Of a DNA stretch of 64,000 bases, positions 26,548 to 34,871 are shown in pieces (position 1 is the first letter of the stretch; each line of letters starts with the position of its first letter). Under the pieces are notes generated by a model. The model had not been told where the DNA came from, searched no databases, and saw only the letters and a list, made by a program, of their open reading frames with translations. Source of the stretch: an uncultured Ruminiclostridium sp. (lineage in GTDB: Bacteria; Bacillota; Clostridia; Oscillospirales; Ruminococcaceae). Where the stretch lies: positions 68,093 to 132,092 of the forward strand of contig CAJTTE010000007.1 in assembly GCA_910579265.1 (NCBI GenBank), given 5' to 3'. The position numbers were made by a program, and so were the translations under genes.

Positions 26548-26619
26548 AGTTTTTGTTTTCTTTACAATCATAAGATCACGATCCCGCTTTTCGGAGAGCG
26601 GACTCAGGAGGATGATATC

Positions 26620-27528
26620 TTGAAAACCGAAAGGCTTATCGGTATTCTTTCATTGCTTCTTCAAACAGAGAGAATTACCGCAGCAGAGCTGGCGGAAAAA
26701 TTTGAAGTGTCGGTAAGAACCGTACTTCGGGATATTGAATCGATAAATCTTGCCGGAATACCTGTCGCCGCCGTTAAAGGCAAGGGCGGCGGCATTTATA
26801 TTATGGACGGATATAAAATCGACAGCAAGCTTCTTTCCACCGAGGATATGAGGCTTATTTTCGCAGGTCTGAAGGGTCTTGACAGCGTAAGCAAAACAAA
26901 CAAATACAAGCAGCTTATGGCCAAGCTTAATACCGGCGATGAAGAAAAGGACAGCATTATAATCGATCTTGCCGGATCCGGCTTCGATAAATCGACAATT
27001 TCGGAAAAAACGGATCTTATAAGGACGGCCATCAGCAATAAAGAGAGAATCTCATTTACTTATTTTTCCCCTTCGGATGAAAGCGAAAGGGATATTGAGC
27101 CTTATCATCTGGTCTATCAATGGGCCGGATGGTATGTATGGGGCTACTGTCGGCGGAGAGAGGACTACAGGATGTTCAAGCTTACAAGGCTTACCGATCT
27201 CAGATTGACAGGGGAGCGGTGCGAGGAGAGGGATGTGCCCGAATATTCACGTAAGACACTGCCGTATTGCGAAGGTGGAACGGAAGTATCGGTGTATTTT
27301 GATAAATCGGTCAAATGGCGGATCATAGATGAATTCGGAACGGAGCTGCCCGATTTTGACAGCAGCGGAAACTGCACCGTAAAATTCACATGGACAGACG
27401 TACCGTCATTTTTTGAATATATATTGTCATTCGGTAATAAAGCCGAGATAATATACCCTAAGAAATATAGAGAAGAGCTTATAAAAATGATAGAAAGCAT
27501 CAATAAAATATACAAAACGGAGAAATAA
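26620..27528 (+). CDS. HTH-WYL domain transcriptional regulator
   Basis: 302 residues from a TTG start with CAGGAGG upstream. Residues 1-60 are a DeoR-like helix-turn-helix (RLIGILSLLLQTERITAAELAEKFEVSVRTVLRDIESIN), then a beta-wing (VKGKGGGIYI). The WYL domain is at about 135-200: ISFTYFSPSDESERDIEPYHLVYQWAGWYVWGYCRRREDYRMFKLTRL. WYL domains bind nucleic acids or nucleotide-like ligands and often regulate defence or DNA damage genes. Two nucleotides separate it from the NADAR gene, so they form an operon. Confidence 0.9.
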   Translation: MKTERLIGILSLLLQTERITAAELAEKFEVSVRTVLRDIESINLAGIPVAAVKGKGGGIYIMDGYKIDSKLLSTEDMRLIFAGLKGLDSVSKTNKYKQLMAKLNTGDEEKDSIIIDLAGSGFDKSTISEKTDLIRTAISNKERISFTYFSPSDESERDIEPYHLVYQWAGWYVWGYCRRREDYRMFKLTRLTDLRLTGERCEERDVPEYSRKTLPYCEGGTEVSVYFDKSVKWRIIDEFGTELPDFDSSGNCTVKFTWTDVPSFFEYILSFGNKAEIIYPKKYREELIKMIESINKIYKTEK

Positions 27529-27530
27529 AT

Positions 27531-28091
27531 ATGAAATATACAAGAGATAAATTAATTGACAGCTTCAACAGAAAGGAAAGGATAAAGTATTTATTTTTCT
27601 GGGGGCACAAGCCTTCAGCGGACGGCAGCATGACCAAAAGCTGTTTCAGCCAATGGTGGGATTGTAAATTCAGTGTTGAAGGTGTGGAATATCATACCGC
27701 CGAGCAGTATATGATGGCGCAGAAGGCGATCCTTTTTTCGGATACGGAAATTAGGGATAAAATCATGAATGCATCTCATCCCAAGCAGTACAAGGACCTG
27801 GGAAGGAAAATCAAAGGGTTTGACCAAGATATATGGAATGACAGCTGCTGCGGTATTGTTATAAAAGGGAATATGGCTAAGTTTAGCCAGAACGAGGAGC
27901 TTATGGCATTCCTGCTTAATACAAATAACCGTGTTTTAGTCGAGGCAAGCCCCTATGACAGGATATGGGGTATCGGACTTTCCGCAGTCGACCGGAAGTG
28001 CGAGAATCCCTGTCTTTGGAACGGAAGCAATCTACTGGGCTTTTGTCTTATGGAGGTAAGGGATATGCTTATTGAGAACGCCGACGCTTAA
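27531..28091 (+). CDS. NADAR domain protein (YbiA-like N-glycosidase)
   Basis: 186 residues. NADAR hallmarks: FFWGH near residue 25, CFSQWWDCKFSVEGVEYHTAEQYMMAQKA (family FSNFyp...f...g..y.s.EhyyqaqKA), and the C-terminal YDRIWGIGLS....NPCLWNGSNLLGFCLMEVRD. The family cleaves N-glycosidic bonds: E. coli YbiA acts on riboflavin intermediates, and others remove ADP-ribose from DNA guanine or sit near NAD metabolism and phage defence genes. Tightly coupled to the WYL regulator. Its stop codon TAA lies within the terminus of a degraded copy of the 180-bp element. Confidence 0.88.
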   Translation: MKYTRDKLIDSFNRKERIKYLFFWGHKPSADGSMTKSCFSQWWDCKFSVEGVEYHTAEQYMMAQKAILFSDTEIRDKIMNASHPKQYKDLGRKIKGFDQDIWNDSCCGIVIKGNMAKFSQNEELMAFLLNTNNRVLVEASPYDRIWGIGLSAVDRKCENPCLWNGSNLLGFCLMEVRDMLIENADA

Positions 28092-28265
28092 GGCAATACC
28101 GCACATCCGATGCTTAACGTCTTTGCCGTTCACTTGACTGCGATTTTTTCGGGAGGCCGAGTTTTTTTTGTTGTCATCGCTTGCAACGATCCATTTTAAA
28201 ATACTTTAGTAATTCCGATTTTAAGAGTTTACATTAAGTTCAGGTCATACAAGCTGACACGACAG
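28088..28265 (+). repeat. eroded copy of the 180-bp element
   Basis: Begins TTAAGGCAATACCGCACA, identical to the intact copies. Later it keeps AAAATACTTTAGTAATTCC (intact AAATACGTCAGTATTCC) and ATACAAGCTGACACGA (intact ATGCAAGCTGACGAAA). The right terminus is lost. Length from the left end to the last match agrees with a 180-bp ancestor. Confidence 0.6.
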
Positions 28266-28316
28266 AATGCCGCAGGGTATTCGCCTAAAGCGCATGACGC
28301 GCCGCAAACACGTCTT

Positions 28317-28626
28317 GGGCGTATCTGAAAAGTCGCAATCTGCACAGCTTCTACTAAGTAGGGGGGCGTTCTGCGTTAAATCAAAACCACCACTGAAGCG
28401 GTGGTTTGCACACGTCCTAAAGGGGAAAATTACAGGCTCAACCACTAAAGGGGCATTGAAGGTCTGACATAGTATTACTGTCACAGACAGCCGATAAAGC
28501 TCCAAGAATGCCGGTAGGTATCCCAAAGAGATAACTACGAAATACCTTAGTATTTCTCCGCTTTTTCCTTAAAATCGCCATGCGTTTAGCGAAATTGTAC
28601 ATACTTGCTTCGTTTTCAGATACGCC
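28317..28626 (+). repeat. family-2 element with internal insertion (copy 2c)
   Basis: Ends GGGCGTATCTGAAAAGTCGC and GTTTTCAGATACGCC are nearly perfect inverted repeats. The right half (CAAGAATGCCGGTAGGTATC, ATTTCTCCGCTTTTTCCTTA) matches the other copies. At 310 bp it is about 130 bp longer than they are; the extra part lies at about 28355-28485. Confidence 0.8.
28355..28485. mobile_element. nested short insertion with IS200/IS605-like hairpin
   Basis: Sequence absent from the other family-2 copies. It contains the hairpin AAACCACC-ACTGAAGC-GGTGGTTT (28384-28407), typical in form of the subterminal hairpins of IS200/IS605 elements, and a short direct repeat CTAAAGGGG (about 28418 and 28445). 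Boundaries are approximate and no transposase is encoded; it would be a non-autonomous derivative (PATE). Confidence 0.5.
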
Positions 28627-28728
28627 ATAATATCATGAATATAATTTGCGGCGTTATTTTGATTTACTGAGACTGCCGTATGCATTCCGGCATGTAGATC
28701 ATGTTTAACATATAGCTTATGCCAAGCT

Positions 28729-28908
28729 TTAAGGCAACACTTCACAATGATTGCGTGAGAATTGCGCAGTCAGATTTTACGTCAGCCTGCATAAATTCGA
28801 CGCAGGAATACTGACGTATTTCAAGGAGAATTTGTGTAAGATGTCGGAATATATGCAAGCAAGCCGCACGCAAAGCCGTCAGGCGGTCATTGTGAGGTAT
28901 TGCCTTAA
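28729..28908 (-). repeat. 180-bp palindromic element, copy C (inverted)
   Basis: Same 180-bp unit in the opposite orientation, TTAA to TTAA. The central hairpin reads GGAATACTGACGTATTTC. It lies 220 nt before the GyrI-like gene, in a 1-kb gap (28092-29128) that otherwise holds the eroded copy and element 2c. Confidence 0.9.
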
Positions 28909-29060
28909 TTACATCGGAGCTTTGATTAAAGCCCGCACAATTATCATACCTTGATCAAAGATCAGTATTTTTTGCATCGTCAGAGCCTGAGATCCTTTTT
29001 TCGGCGAAGGATGGCGGGGATATATGCACCACACTATGAATGTTTTAAAGCATCGTTTTT

Positions 29061-29084
29061 AATATGACATACAGTTGTCATATT
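29061..29084 (+). promoter_or_regulatory. operator-like palindrome upstream of the GyrI-like gene
   Basis: AATATGACA and TGTCATATT are perfect 9-bp inverted arms around 6 nt. A possible -10 (TATACT, 29093-29098) follows, so a bound regulator would cover the -35 region. The start codon is 45 nt downstream. Confidence 0.55.
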
Positions 29085-29128
29085 ACATATGATATACTCG
29101 TTTTATCAAAATGAAACGAGGTATTATT

Positions 29129-29584
29129 ATGAATTATGAAATTGTAGATTTAAAAGAAAAAACCGTAGCGGGTTTTTCCGCGAGAACCAGTAATGCATCA
29201 CCCGATATGACAAGGGTCATCGGCGAATTATGGAACAGGCTTTATTCACCCGAAGGCTGCCCCACAATAAAAAACAGAGTCAATGAAAAATCAATCGGTA
29301 TATATACCGACTATTCCTCTGATGAAAAAGGTGATTATACCGCAGCAGCAGGCTTCGAAATCGATAATGTCTTTGACAAATCCGGCGATATTGAATTTAT
29401 TAAAATACCCAAAGGAAGATATGCAAGATTTGTTGTCAAAGGAAATATGGTAAAGGCGGTAAACGATTTCTGGCAGGAATTATGGCAAATGAAGCTTGAC
29501 CGCGCTTTCGTCTGTGACTTTGAGGAATATCAGAACGCCGATCCGGACAATGCGGAAATACATATTTACATCGGACTGAAATAA
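29129..29584 (+). CDS. GyrI-like / AraC effector-binding domain protein
   Basis: 151 residues; the ATG at 29129 was chosen because AACGAGG sits just upstream, rather than the ATG 18 nt earlier. Fold cues of the SOUL/GyrI-like small-molecule-binding family: opening YEIVDLKEKTVAGFSARTSN, the middle GIYTDYSSDEKGDYTAAAGFEIDN and the signature IPKGRYARFVVKG, with a W-rich C-terminal half and a final IHIYIGLK. These stand-alone domains bind hydrophobic or cationic ligands; some protect gyrase. No neighbouring transporter gives a ligand. The palindrome at 29061 suggests specific control. Confidence 0.85.
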   Translation: MNYEIVDLKEKTVAGFSARTSNASPDMTRVIGELWNRLYSPEGCPTIKNRVNEKSIGIYTDYSSDEKGDYTAAAGFEIDNVFDKSGDIEFIKIPKGRYARFVVKGNMVKAVNDFWQELWQMKLDRAFVCDFEEYQNADPDNAEIHIYIGLK

Positions 29585-29847
29585 TCAGTGTTGATTCAAT
29601 TCGGTATATCACCGGCTTCGGGTCATAAAAACGGTGCGGACGGACAAATCAAACCGATATGCGAGTTTATGCGTTATAATATTGCGTTTAACTTTCATAT
29701 AAAGCGCATAAAGTGAGTTTTTGCGGGAGCTATAATAGATCGTCCTGTAAATTAATGAAAAGCAAAAACCGGGGTGCTGCGGTCATGGCTTTTTGCAGGC
29801 GATGAAAAAAGATATATCGGTATAAAGAAAACATGCTTTTATCCAGA

Positions 29848-29982
29848 TCAAATGATAAATTTGTCTACATCAAAATACTCATTTGTGAAATGCCGATTTA
29901 CGTATGCGTTCTTGTTAAAATAATCTTTTATGCTATCTGAATTTTGTTCTAAAACGTCCTTACAAAATTCATATATATCCAT
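29848..29982 (-). pseudogene. truncated NTF2/SnoaL-like protein (remnant)
   Basis: 44 codons from an ATG with a strong binding site (GGGAGAAAG). The peptide MDIYEFCKDVLEQNSD...IKDYFNKNAYVNRHFTNEYFDVDKFII resembles the first third of nuclear transport factor 2-like proteins of Clostridia, in which the chain continues for about 70 further residues. Here a TGA follows FII and no continuation is seen in other frames in the next 100 nt. Probably a decayed gene, though a 44-residue product could still be made. The rest of the 29585-30156 gap is featureless apart from the hairpin at 30116. Confidence 0.5.
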
Positions 29983-30115
29983 GAATCTTTCTCCCTTTTG
30001 ATCTCAAATTTGCTGCTGCGCACATTTGTATATGTCTACGGGGATCCTGCGGATTAAGAACACATCACCAGACAATGCTAAAAAACGTAATACTATTTTT
30101 GTGTAAGACAGCAGA

Positions 30116-30158
30116 GAAGCGTTATTCGAAGTTATCTCGAATAACGCTTCCCTTTTTT
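30116..30158 (+). terminator. strong hairpin with plus-strand U-tract beyond the GH3 stop
   Basis: 14-bp perfect stem (30116-30129 with 30137-30150) and TTTTTT at 30153-30158 on the plus strand, overlapping the GH3 stop codon. As a plus-strand terminator it would stop transcripts heading into GH3 antisense; for GH3 mRNA it provides the 3' hairpin but no U-tract. Confidence 0.7.
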
Positions 30159-32397
30159 ATTTTCCGTTTATATCATCAATAATATCCGCAAGCCTAGGCA
30201 AGGTGATTTTTCCGCACATGGAGACGATCGTTCTCAAAGGCCACTGGGGATCGGTATTTTTTATTCCCTCCCTGAAATCATCGCCGACCACGGCGCAAAG
30301 CTTGTTCATAAATTCTTCGCCCTTGGGATGATTTTTAAGCTCACATATCAAGGTGTACATATTTATGGGCTTAAAGAAGGGTTCGGCGTTTACCGTTATT
30401 TCCTTCGTAAGAGAGCATATGCTGCTTCCGCCTGCAAGCAATGTGAATTTTCCGCCGTTTACTTTCCATTGATGAAGAGTGTCATCCCAATATGCAAATG
30501 AGCGGCGGTCGAGTTTCAGCGTCACCGTTGCAGTTTCTCCGGCTTTTATCATGATCTTTTTAAATGCCTTCAATTCTTTTTCCGGACGTGAAACCACAGG
30601 AGAATTTTCTTTAACATACAGCTGGACAACCTCTTTTCCGTCTACGGAACCCGTATTGGTCAGGGTTATCCTTACTTCCAGATCCTCGTTTTCGTCAATC
30701 CCGGTTTTTGAAAGCTCTATGTCATCATAACGGAAGGAGGTATAGGAGAGACCGTGGCCGAAGGGAAACAGCGGAGGTATGTTATGCTTTTCATACCAGC
30801 GGTATCCCACGTATATGCCCTCAGAATAATCCACATGTCCGTTTTCTCCCGGGAAATTTCCGAAGGAGGGGTTGTGTTCGAGATACTGAGGGAAGGTTTC
30901 AGCCAGCTTCCCGCAGGGATTCGAGACGCCGTACAGCAGGTCGGCTATTGCTTCCCCGACGCCCTCGCCTCCCAGGTATGCCTCAAGAATACCGTTTACT
31001 TTTCCGACGAACGGCATGGCTACGGGTGATCCGTTGCAAAGCACAATTATCGTGTTGGGCTGCTTGCGTACCACTTCATCTATAAGCCTGAGCTGATTTT
31101 CGGGCAGGTTCATATGACGGCGGTCATAGCCTTCGCTTTCGTAAGAATCCGGTAAACCGCATATAATTACGGCACGGTCGCATTCCGCCGCAGTTTTGAC
31201 AGCATCGGCGATCATTCCGGTTTCTTTGTCATCGTCCAGCGAATATCCCCGGGAGTATTCTACCTCCCCGTGTTTCGCCATCTCATCCAAAGGCGCGGTT
31301 ACATTTATTGCGTTTACGCGAGAGCTTCCGCCGCCCTGATACCTGGGCTTTACCGCCATCTCTCCTATAACGGCCGTTTTTCCTCCCTTTATCGGGAGCG
31401 CGCCGGTATTTTTCAGAAGAACCATGCTTTCCTTGGCGATTTGTACGGCGGCGGCATGATGTTTTTCATAATCGCAGCTCTTTCCGGTTTTTTTCTCGTG
31501 AAGTGCAAAAACAGCTTCAAGGAGACGGGTAACGGCTTTATCTATCTGTCGCATGGTAAGCTTGTTTTTAAATTTTTTATCGGCGGAAGGCAGAGTGACG
31601 CGGCCGCCCTCTACGGCATTTATAATTTCCCGCTTATTTTCTTCACCTGTTCCGGGCATTTCAAGCTCCAAGCCCGCATATACGCCCTGAGCCCGGTTAT
31701 CCACAGCGCCCCAGTCGGACATTACAAAGCCTTTAAAACCCCATTCGTCACGGAGAATATCGGTAAGCAGCCATTTGCTTTGTGAGCAGTAATCTCCGTT
31801 AATCCTGTTGTAGGCGCACATTATTGATGTAGGTCTTGCTTTTTTTACCGGGTATTCATAGCTCGCAAGATATATTTCGCGCAAGGCTCTTTCGCTTACA
31901 TGCTCGTCGATGACGAAGCGCTCGTTCTCCTGGCTGTTGCAGGCAAAATGCTTTAATGTGGTTCCCGCTTTTTTGGACTGTATTCCTTCGATCACGCCGG
32001 CAGCGATATGACCGGACAGAACGGGATCTTCGGAAAAATATTCAAAGTTTCTTCCTCCTAAGGGGGAACGCTTTATATTGTTGCCGGGTCCCAATACGAT
32101 CTGGACATTCTGATCCTGGGCTTCTTCACCGATGGCCGCACCCTGTTTCTTTGCCAGCTCCTCGTCAAAGGAGCAGGCTAACAGCACGGCGGGAGGAAAG
32201 CAGGTAGCCGGAACACTGTCTCCCCAGCCGAGCCCGTTGCATTGTCTTAAACCGTGAGGACCGTCTGACAGATTGATCGAGGGTATACCGAGACGCGGAA
32301 CAGCCACAGTACTCCATGCGTCCTTTCCGGAAAGGAGCGAGGCTTTTTCTTCCAGTGTAAGCCGGCTTACAAGAGCCTTTATTTCTGATTTGGTCAT
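30157..32397 (-). CDS. glycoside hydrolase family 3 beta-glycosidase
   Basis: 746 residues, cytoplasmic (no signal peptide). GH3 N-terminal barrel with LSDGPHGLR near residue 45, KHFACNSQENER near 149 and the nucleophile D228 in GFVMSDWGAV. The alpha/beta sandwich domain follows (AVIICGLPDSYESEGYDR, LEAYLGGEGVGEAIADLLYG), then a fibronectin III-like C-terminal domain (FPFGHGLSYTSFRY, VQLYVKENSPVVSRPEKELKAFKKI). It hydrolyses terminal beta-glucosyl or similar residues from short oligosaccharides. Third gene of the GH26-epimerase-GH3 set, suggesting processing of imported manno- or glucomanno-oligosaccharides. GAAAGGATAAG upstream of the ATG. Confidence 0.93.
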   Translation of the reverse strand: MTKSEIKALVSRLTLEEKASLLSGKDAWSTVAVPRLGIPSINLSDGPHGLRQCNGLGWGDSVPATCFPPAVLLACSFDEELAKKQGAAIGEEAQDQNVQIVLGPGNNIKRSPLGGRNFEYFSEDPVLSGHIAAGVIEGIQSKKAGTTLKHFACNSQENERFVIDEHVSERALREIYLASYEYPVKKARPTSIMCAYNRINGDYCSQSKWLLTDILRDEWGFKGFVMSDWGAVDNRAQGVYAGLELEMPGTGEENKREIINAVEGGRVTLPSADKKFKNKLTMRQIDKAVTRLLEAVFALHEKKTGKSCDYEKHHAAAVQIAKESMVLLKNTGALPIKGGKTAVIGEMAVKPRYQGGGSSRVNAINVTAPLDEMAKHGEVEYSRGYSLDDDKETGMIADAVKTAAECDRAVIICGLPDSYESEGYDRRHMNLPENQLRLIDEVVRKQPNTIIVLCNGSPVAMPFVGKVNGILEAYLGGEGVGEAIADLLYGVSNPCGKLAETFPQYLEHNPSFGNFPGENGHVDYSEGIYVGYRWYEKHNIPPLFPFGHGLSYTSFRYDDIELSKTGIDENEDLEVRITLTNTGSVDGKEVVQLYVKENSPVVSRPEKELKAFKKIMIKAGETATVTLKLDRRSFAYWDDTLHQWKVNGGKFTLLAGGSSICSLTKEITVNAEPFFKPINMYTLICELKNHPKGEEFMNKLCAVVGDDFREGIKNTDPQWPLRTIVSMCGKITLPRLADIIDDINGK

Positions 32398-32507
32398 TAT
32401 CTTATCCTTTCTTTAATACGATGTTTTGTGTAAAAAGGTTTGTTGGTTTTTACCAAGCTGCATTATTGCTTTATACAAGCATATGCGGACAGAAGCCGAA
32501 GCCGTAA

Positions 32508-32536
32508 TATCTTAAAATTACGCTTATTGCAAAATA
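32508..32536 (-). promoter_or_regulatory. candidate promoter of the GH3 gene
   Basis: On the minus strand TTGCAA, 17-nt spacer, TATTAC, about 110 nt before the GH3 start. Weaker than most promoters in this window; the gene may also be read from the GH26 promoter. Confidence 0.4.
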
Positions 32537-32572
32537 TTTTTTGTGCATAAAGTAGAAAAAAGATACTTGCTG

Positions 32573-32622
32573 TTGACATCCGGAAAAAAGTATGGTATTA
32601 TTTTGGTATCTTAGAAAGATAC
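32573..32622 (+). promoter_or_regulatory. orphan plus-strand promoter with overlapping operator
   Basis: TTGACA (32573-32578), 17-nt spacer, TATTAT (32596-32601), then a perfect palindrome GTATCTT-AGA-AAGATAC (32606-32622) at the expected start site. A related half (AGATAC) is at 32561. No plus-strand gene follows: the next reading frame is the epimerase on the minus strand, so transcription would be antisense to it. Confidence 0.55.
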
Positions 32623-32678
32623 TCAGCTTGAAGTTAAAAACGGGCGGGACGGTAAAGCCGAAATAAACATATTTTGTG

Positions 32679-33563
32679 TCAATAGTCGTTATTTACCGTT
32701 TCGATCGAAAGCACATAGTATTTTGTGCCCCCGGGAAGGCAGGTCTGGATTTCCGGTTTATCACGGAAGTCGCCGCTGCAGTTTTCGTAGTCGTCACAGC
32801 CGCACCACGGCTCTATACACACAAATCCGGCATTCATACCGGCGGGAGTCCATACGCCCAATGAGTTAAAGCCGTCCCAGCTTATTCTGATCCCTTTGTC
32901 TTCGTTATCCAGAAGGCTTACGCTTTTTGAAGCTATGTTTCTGAAATAGATAACGTCGTTATCAAACAGGGAATAGGAGAGAGGGCATTCGTTGCTGTTT
33001 TTCAGACGCCACACCGCCTCCTTTTCTTTAAAAAGGCGGGTTTTGCAGTCAAGAACAGGGCTGCATACAGTTTCCTTCTCCTGAAAGACCAGACGGTAAT
33101 CGCCGAACTCCTTCCCCTCGGCGGGGCATGCAAAGGCGGGGTGAGCCCCTATGCAAAAGGGCATAGGCACGGAGGTGTTATTAGAAACCTCATATATTAT
33201 TTCCAGCTTGTTTTCCGTAAGCTGATACCGCATTGTAAAATCAAATCCGAAGGGAAACATTTTAAGGGTCTCGGTGGTTTCATGAAATGAGAAGCTTACC
33301 GTATTTTCCGAATGTCCCACGCATTCAAACTCATTATCACGCGCAAAGCCGTGTTTTGTCATCTGATATTCGATACCGTCAATTATTGTTTTTCCGCCTT
33401 TAAGGCCTCCCACCGCAGGGAAAAGCACAGGCGAGGTTTTTCCCCAGAATACCGGGTTTCCCTCCCACATAAGCTCTTTTCCGCTCATTATAAGTGATTT
33501 AAGCTCGGCGCCTTTACTGTTGATAACTGCGGAGCTGTTTCCCGCTTTGATCGTTTTTTCCAT
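32679..33563 (-). CDS. aldose 1-epimerase family protein
   Basis: 294 residues; the ATG at 33563 with GAAGG 8 nt upstream was chosen over a GTG at 33572. Galactose mutarotase-like beta-sandwich of the YeaD/LacX type. Conserved parts: AVINSKGAELKSLIMSGKELMWEGNPVFWGKTSPVLFPAVG at the N-terminus, YQMTKHGFARDNEFE with catalytic His, FCIGAHPAFACP with the second His, and FVCIEPWCGCDD near the C-terminus. It interconverts sugar anomers. 27 nt after the mannanase gene, so in one operon with it. Confidence 0.9.
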   Translation of the reverse strand: MEKTIKAGNSSAVINSKGAELKSLIMSGKELMWEGNPVFWGKTSPVLFPAVGGLKGGKTIIDGIEYQMTKHGFARDNEFECVGHSENTVSFSFHETTETLKMFPFGFDFTMRYQLTENKLEIIYEVSNNTSVPMPFCIGAHPAFACPAEGKEFGDYRLVFQEKETVCSPVLDCKTRLFKEKEAVWRLKNSNECPLSYSLFDNDVIYFRNIASKSVSLLDNEDKGIRISWDGFNSLGVWTPAGMNAGFVCIEPWCGCDDYENCSGDFRDKPEIQTCLPGGTKYYVLSIETVNNDY

Positions 33564-33590
33564 TTGATTCACCTTCAGAAGGATTATAAT

Positions 33591-34871
33591 TTAATGATCC
33601 TTGGACCAATTGGCCATTTTAAACAGAAGATCGGTATTTTCGGGAACATTTTTTTCCGTTCCGTCCCATTTCGGCATTTTCTTCCATGTTATAACGTTTT
33701 CGTCTTCAAGGAAGCCTTTAAGAAATTCTTCGCTCATTTTTTCGGTATTTACCGAAGGCAGTCCGTCAGTATCAAGAACAGGGCCGCCGCCGCTTGAAGC
33801 GTATACGAAGTCGCCGTACCACGGCAGGCAATACAGCCACATCGCTCCGGTTTCCTTCATATCTTTTATGTCGGGAATGTAGCCGCATTCGGTAAGCGCA
33901 ATCATTTTTCCCTCGGCGGTTATTTTCTGAAGATCGGCGTAGCTTTTTTCCTGGGCAGTATGATCCTGACTGTTAGGATAAATATCGGTGCCGCTAATGT
34001 CATAGGTGTTCGGGCTAACAGAATGTCTTTGGTTCTGACCGTTCCAGATCCAAATAAGATTGGTGAGCTTATGGTAATTTTCGAGACGGTCAAATATGAT
34101 ATACCAAAGCTTTTTGTAGCTGTCTTCCATGCTGTTGTCACGGCTTGAACCGCCCCACCAGAACCATGATCCGGACGCTTCGTGAAGAGGACGCCACAGA
34201 ACGGGCACATCGGCTTCTTCAAGACGCTGAAGCTGAATGGCGATAAGGTCTATATCATGGATGATCTGCTCGTATTCCTTTGTTCCGGGAGTAACCGCAT
34301 TTACGAGGGAAAAATTTGTGATCTCCTCGGTATAGAAGGCGGTCCCCTTACTCAGATTGTCAATATCTCTCGGAACGTTCCAATGCCATGTGAGAGTTAC
34401 AAGACCGCTCGATTTGGTATGCCATTCGATGGCTCTGTCGATCTGGGACGTATCTCCGCTGGAGGTTGAGAAAATAAGGTCAAAGCCCTTTATTGCGGGA
34501 AGGTCCTCGGATAATCCGTAATAAACGGCATCCTCATAATTCTTTTCATTCATCATCTGCTGGCCAAGGATGGTTTTTGTTCCATGATTTTCACGCAGCC
34601 AGTTAAACACGGCAAGTGTTTTCTTGTTTATGTTTTCGGATACGGGTTTTGAGGGATCCACCTCTTTGGCTTCCAGTTTTTCTATCAGCGCGTCGATATC
34701 GGTTTCATAGCTTAAGGCTTTTTCCATATCAACTTCGCCGAACTCGTCAACGGCAACGGGATTTGACTTGTTTGTTCCACCCGAAGAGCAGGAGGAAAGC
34801 GCCGTGCATAATACCGACCCGGCTAATATAAGAGCAACGGCGCGGTTCGTTTTTTTCAAAACAGACTTCAT
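33591..34871 (-). CDS. GH26 beta-mannanase lipoprotein
   Basis: 426 residues. A lipoprotein signal peptide ends at LSSC28. GH26 barrel with TKTILGQQMMN near residue 100 and LTWHWNVP near 160. The acid/base glutamate is E231 in WRPLHEASGSWFWWG and the nucleophile E328 in ALTECGYIPD. It is anchored to the outside of the membrane and probably cleaves beta-1,4-mannan or glucomannan. First gene of the cluster GH26-epimerase-GH3, behind a long leader from the promoter at 35205-35234. GAAAGGATGAAATCA precedes the ATG. Confidence 0.93.
   Translation of the reverse strand: MKSVLKKTNRAVALILAGSVLCTALSSCSSGGTNKSNPVAVDEFGEVDMEKALSYETDIDALIEKLEAKEVDPSKPVSENINKKTLAVFNWLRENHGTKTILGQQMMNEKNYEDAVYYGLSEDLPAIKGFDLIFSTSSGDTSQIDRAIEWHTKSSGLVTLTWHWNVPRDIDNLSKGTAFYTEEITNFSLVNAVTPGTKEYEQIIHDIDLIAIQLQRLEEADVPVLWRPLHEASGSWFWWGGSSRDNSMEDSYKKLWYIIFDRLENYHKLTNLIWIWNGQNQRHSVSPNTYDISGTDIYPNSQDHTAQEKSYADLQKITAEGKMIALTECGYIPDIKDMKETGAMWLYCLPWYGDFVYASSGGGPVLDTDGLPSVNTEKMSEEFLKGFLEDENVITWKKMPKWDGTEKNVPENTDLLFKMANWSKDH

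Larger units (their letters stand above)
25975..26619. other. 645-bp gap before the WYL regulator
   Basis: Holds one element with inverted termini (26297-26470) and a small palindrome (26520-26547) near the expected promoter of the WYL gene. No gene is seen. Confidence 0.5.

Noticed and set aside
30708..31785. Several plus-strand frames
   Set aside because: All are antisense to the GH3 gene and lack binding sites or recognisable domains.
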